Assembly (NCBI RefSeq): GCF_014641615.1
Contig: NZ_BMIB01000001.1
Location: forward strand, 769 to 64,768
From: Filimonas zeae
GTDB taxonomy: Bacteria > Bacteroidota > Bacteroidia > Chitinophagales > Chitinophagaceae
Direction: 5' to 3'
Length of the DNA: 64,000 nucleotides
Part shown: positions 63,679 to 64,000 of the stretch, piece after piece
How positions within the stretch are numbered: position 1 is the stretch's first letter
How the letters are laid out: each line of letters begins with the position of its first letter
Made by a program: the position numbers and the translations under genes
The notes under the pieces: model-generated
Told to the model about the DNA's origin: nothing
Database searches by the model: none
Seen by the model: the letters and a program-made list of their open reading frames with translations, nothing else

Positions 63679-64000
63679 TTAATTCTCCTGCTCGTAACCG
63701 TAATCAATCTGCAGGTTCTTACCGTCTGCGGCCTGGGTGGCCAGTACGTCGCAGCGGTTGTTGTAGGGGTTATCGGCGTGGCCTTTTACCCAGCGCATTT
63801 TTATCTGGAACTCTTTGGATAGTTTGTAGAAACGGGTCCAGAGGTCTTTGTTTTTTTTGCCACCTTTGAAATCGTTTTTAATCCAGCCGTCTACCCACTT
63901 TTTTTCAATGCTGTTTACCACGTACTGACTATCGGTAAAGATGGTTACGGGAATGCCTCTTTTGGTAAGGGTTTCCAGGGCTACAATTACGGCCAGCAGC
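63679..64000 (-). CDS. rnhA: Ribonuclease HI, C-terminal part (5' end outside window)
   Basis: Cleaves the RNA strand of RNA-DNA hybrids. About 106 C-terminal residues are in the window. The visible frame continues to the right edge and includes LLAVIVALETLTKRG (the catalytic Glu helix lies just beyond or at the edge), VTIFTDSQYVVNSIEKKWVDGW with the catalytic Asp, the basic protrusion KNDFKGGKKNKDLW, MRWVKGHADNPYNNRCDVLA with the catalytic His and Asp, and the tail QIDYGYEQEN. The first in-frame Met at 63921 is internal, not the start. An imperfect stem-loop (gcgggta / tacccgc, 63615-63653) lies beyond its stop. Confidence 0.94.
   Translation of the reverse strand, partial: LLAVIVALETLTKRGIPVTIFTDSQYVVNSIEKKWVDGWIKNDFKGGKKNKDLWTRFYKLSKEFQIKMRWVKGHADNPYNNRCDVLATQAADGKNLQIDYGYEQEN

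Overview
The window comes from a member of the Bacteroidota, most likely family Chitinophagaceae (Chitinophaga, Filimonas or Niastella-like). The grounds are the SusC/SusD pair driven by an ECF sigma factor and a FecR-type anti-sigma factor, Bacteroidota-style promoters (TTTG, about 20 bases, TAnnTTTG) ahead of several genes, A-rich ribosome-binding regions rather than strong Shine-Dalgarno sites, and a GH144-like glucanase of a family first characterised in Chitinophaga. No phage, insertion sequence or CRISPR array was seen.

Layout. 1-1.9 kb: the 3' part of a 23S rRNA gene, then 5S rRNA and a strong terminator. 2.2-8.7 kb: housekeeping genes, namely a glycine-rich RRM protein, aminopeptidase P, a phosphatidylserine synthase, RsmI, a PepSY-like secreted protein, an M1 peptidase and a small outer-membrane barrel protein. 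8.8-33.5 kb: a 22-gene exopolysaccharide/capsule locus on the + strand. It opens with Wza and a Wzc-type tyrosine kinase, continues with GDP-fucose synthesis (fcl, gmd), a Wzx flippase, a Wzy-like polymerase, about ten sugar transferases, acetyl and pyruvyl decorating enzymes, and closes with a WecG/TagA-type transferase and the initiating WcaJ-type phosphotransferase. 33.6-40.4 kb, - strand: a beta-helix lyase-like secreted protein facing the locus, rfbC and rfbB, a sphingomyelin-synthase-like phosphatase, rsmG and a membrane GT2. 40.4-44.9 kb, + strand: tgt, an LptF/G permease, a mitochondrial-type citrate synthase, a DUF1801-like protein and tRNA-Ala(GGC). 45.3-50.4 kb, - strand: a nucleotide pyrophosphatase-like enzyme and a giant AsmA-like protein. 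50.7-61.9 kb, + strand: a polysaccharide utilisation locus (sigma, anti-sigma, SusC with STN domain, SusD, GH144-like endo-glucanase, SGNH hydrolase, GH3 beta-glucosidase), best read as a beta-1,2-glucan system. 62-64 kb: an aberrant tRNA-Cys-like gene with a good promoter, a protein with 60-bp tandem repeats, and the C-terminal part of RNase HI at the edge.

How it fits together. The exopolysaccharide locus encodes a complete Wzx/Wzy-type pathway: WcaJ loads the first sugar phosphate on undecaprenyl phosphate, transferases extend it, Wzx flips it, Wzy polymerises it, and Wzc/Wza control length and export. Fucose is a likely component. The convergent beta-helix protein is a candidate for trimming or releasing the same polymer. 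In the PUL, ligand sensing by the STN-bearing SusC would pass through FecR to the ECF sigma factor. Chains would be cut outside by the GH144-like enzyme, imported by SusC/D and finished by GH3.

Most items are standard families. The least explained are the tRNA-Cys-like gene, the mirror-image near-leaderless promoters between the GT2 gene and tgt, the alternative hairpins ahead of susC, the degenerate repeat field after tRNA-Ala, and several unassigned exopolysaccharide genes.
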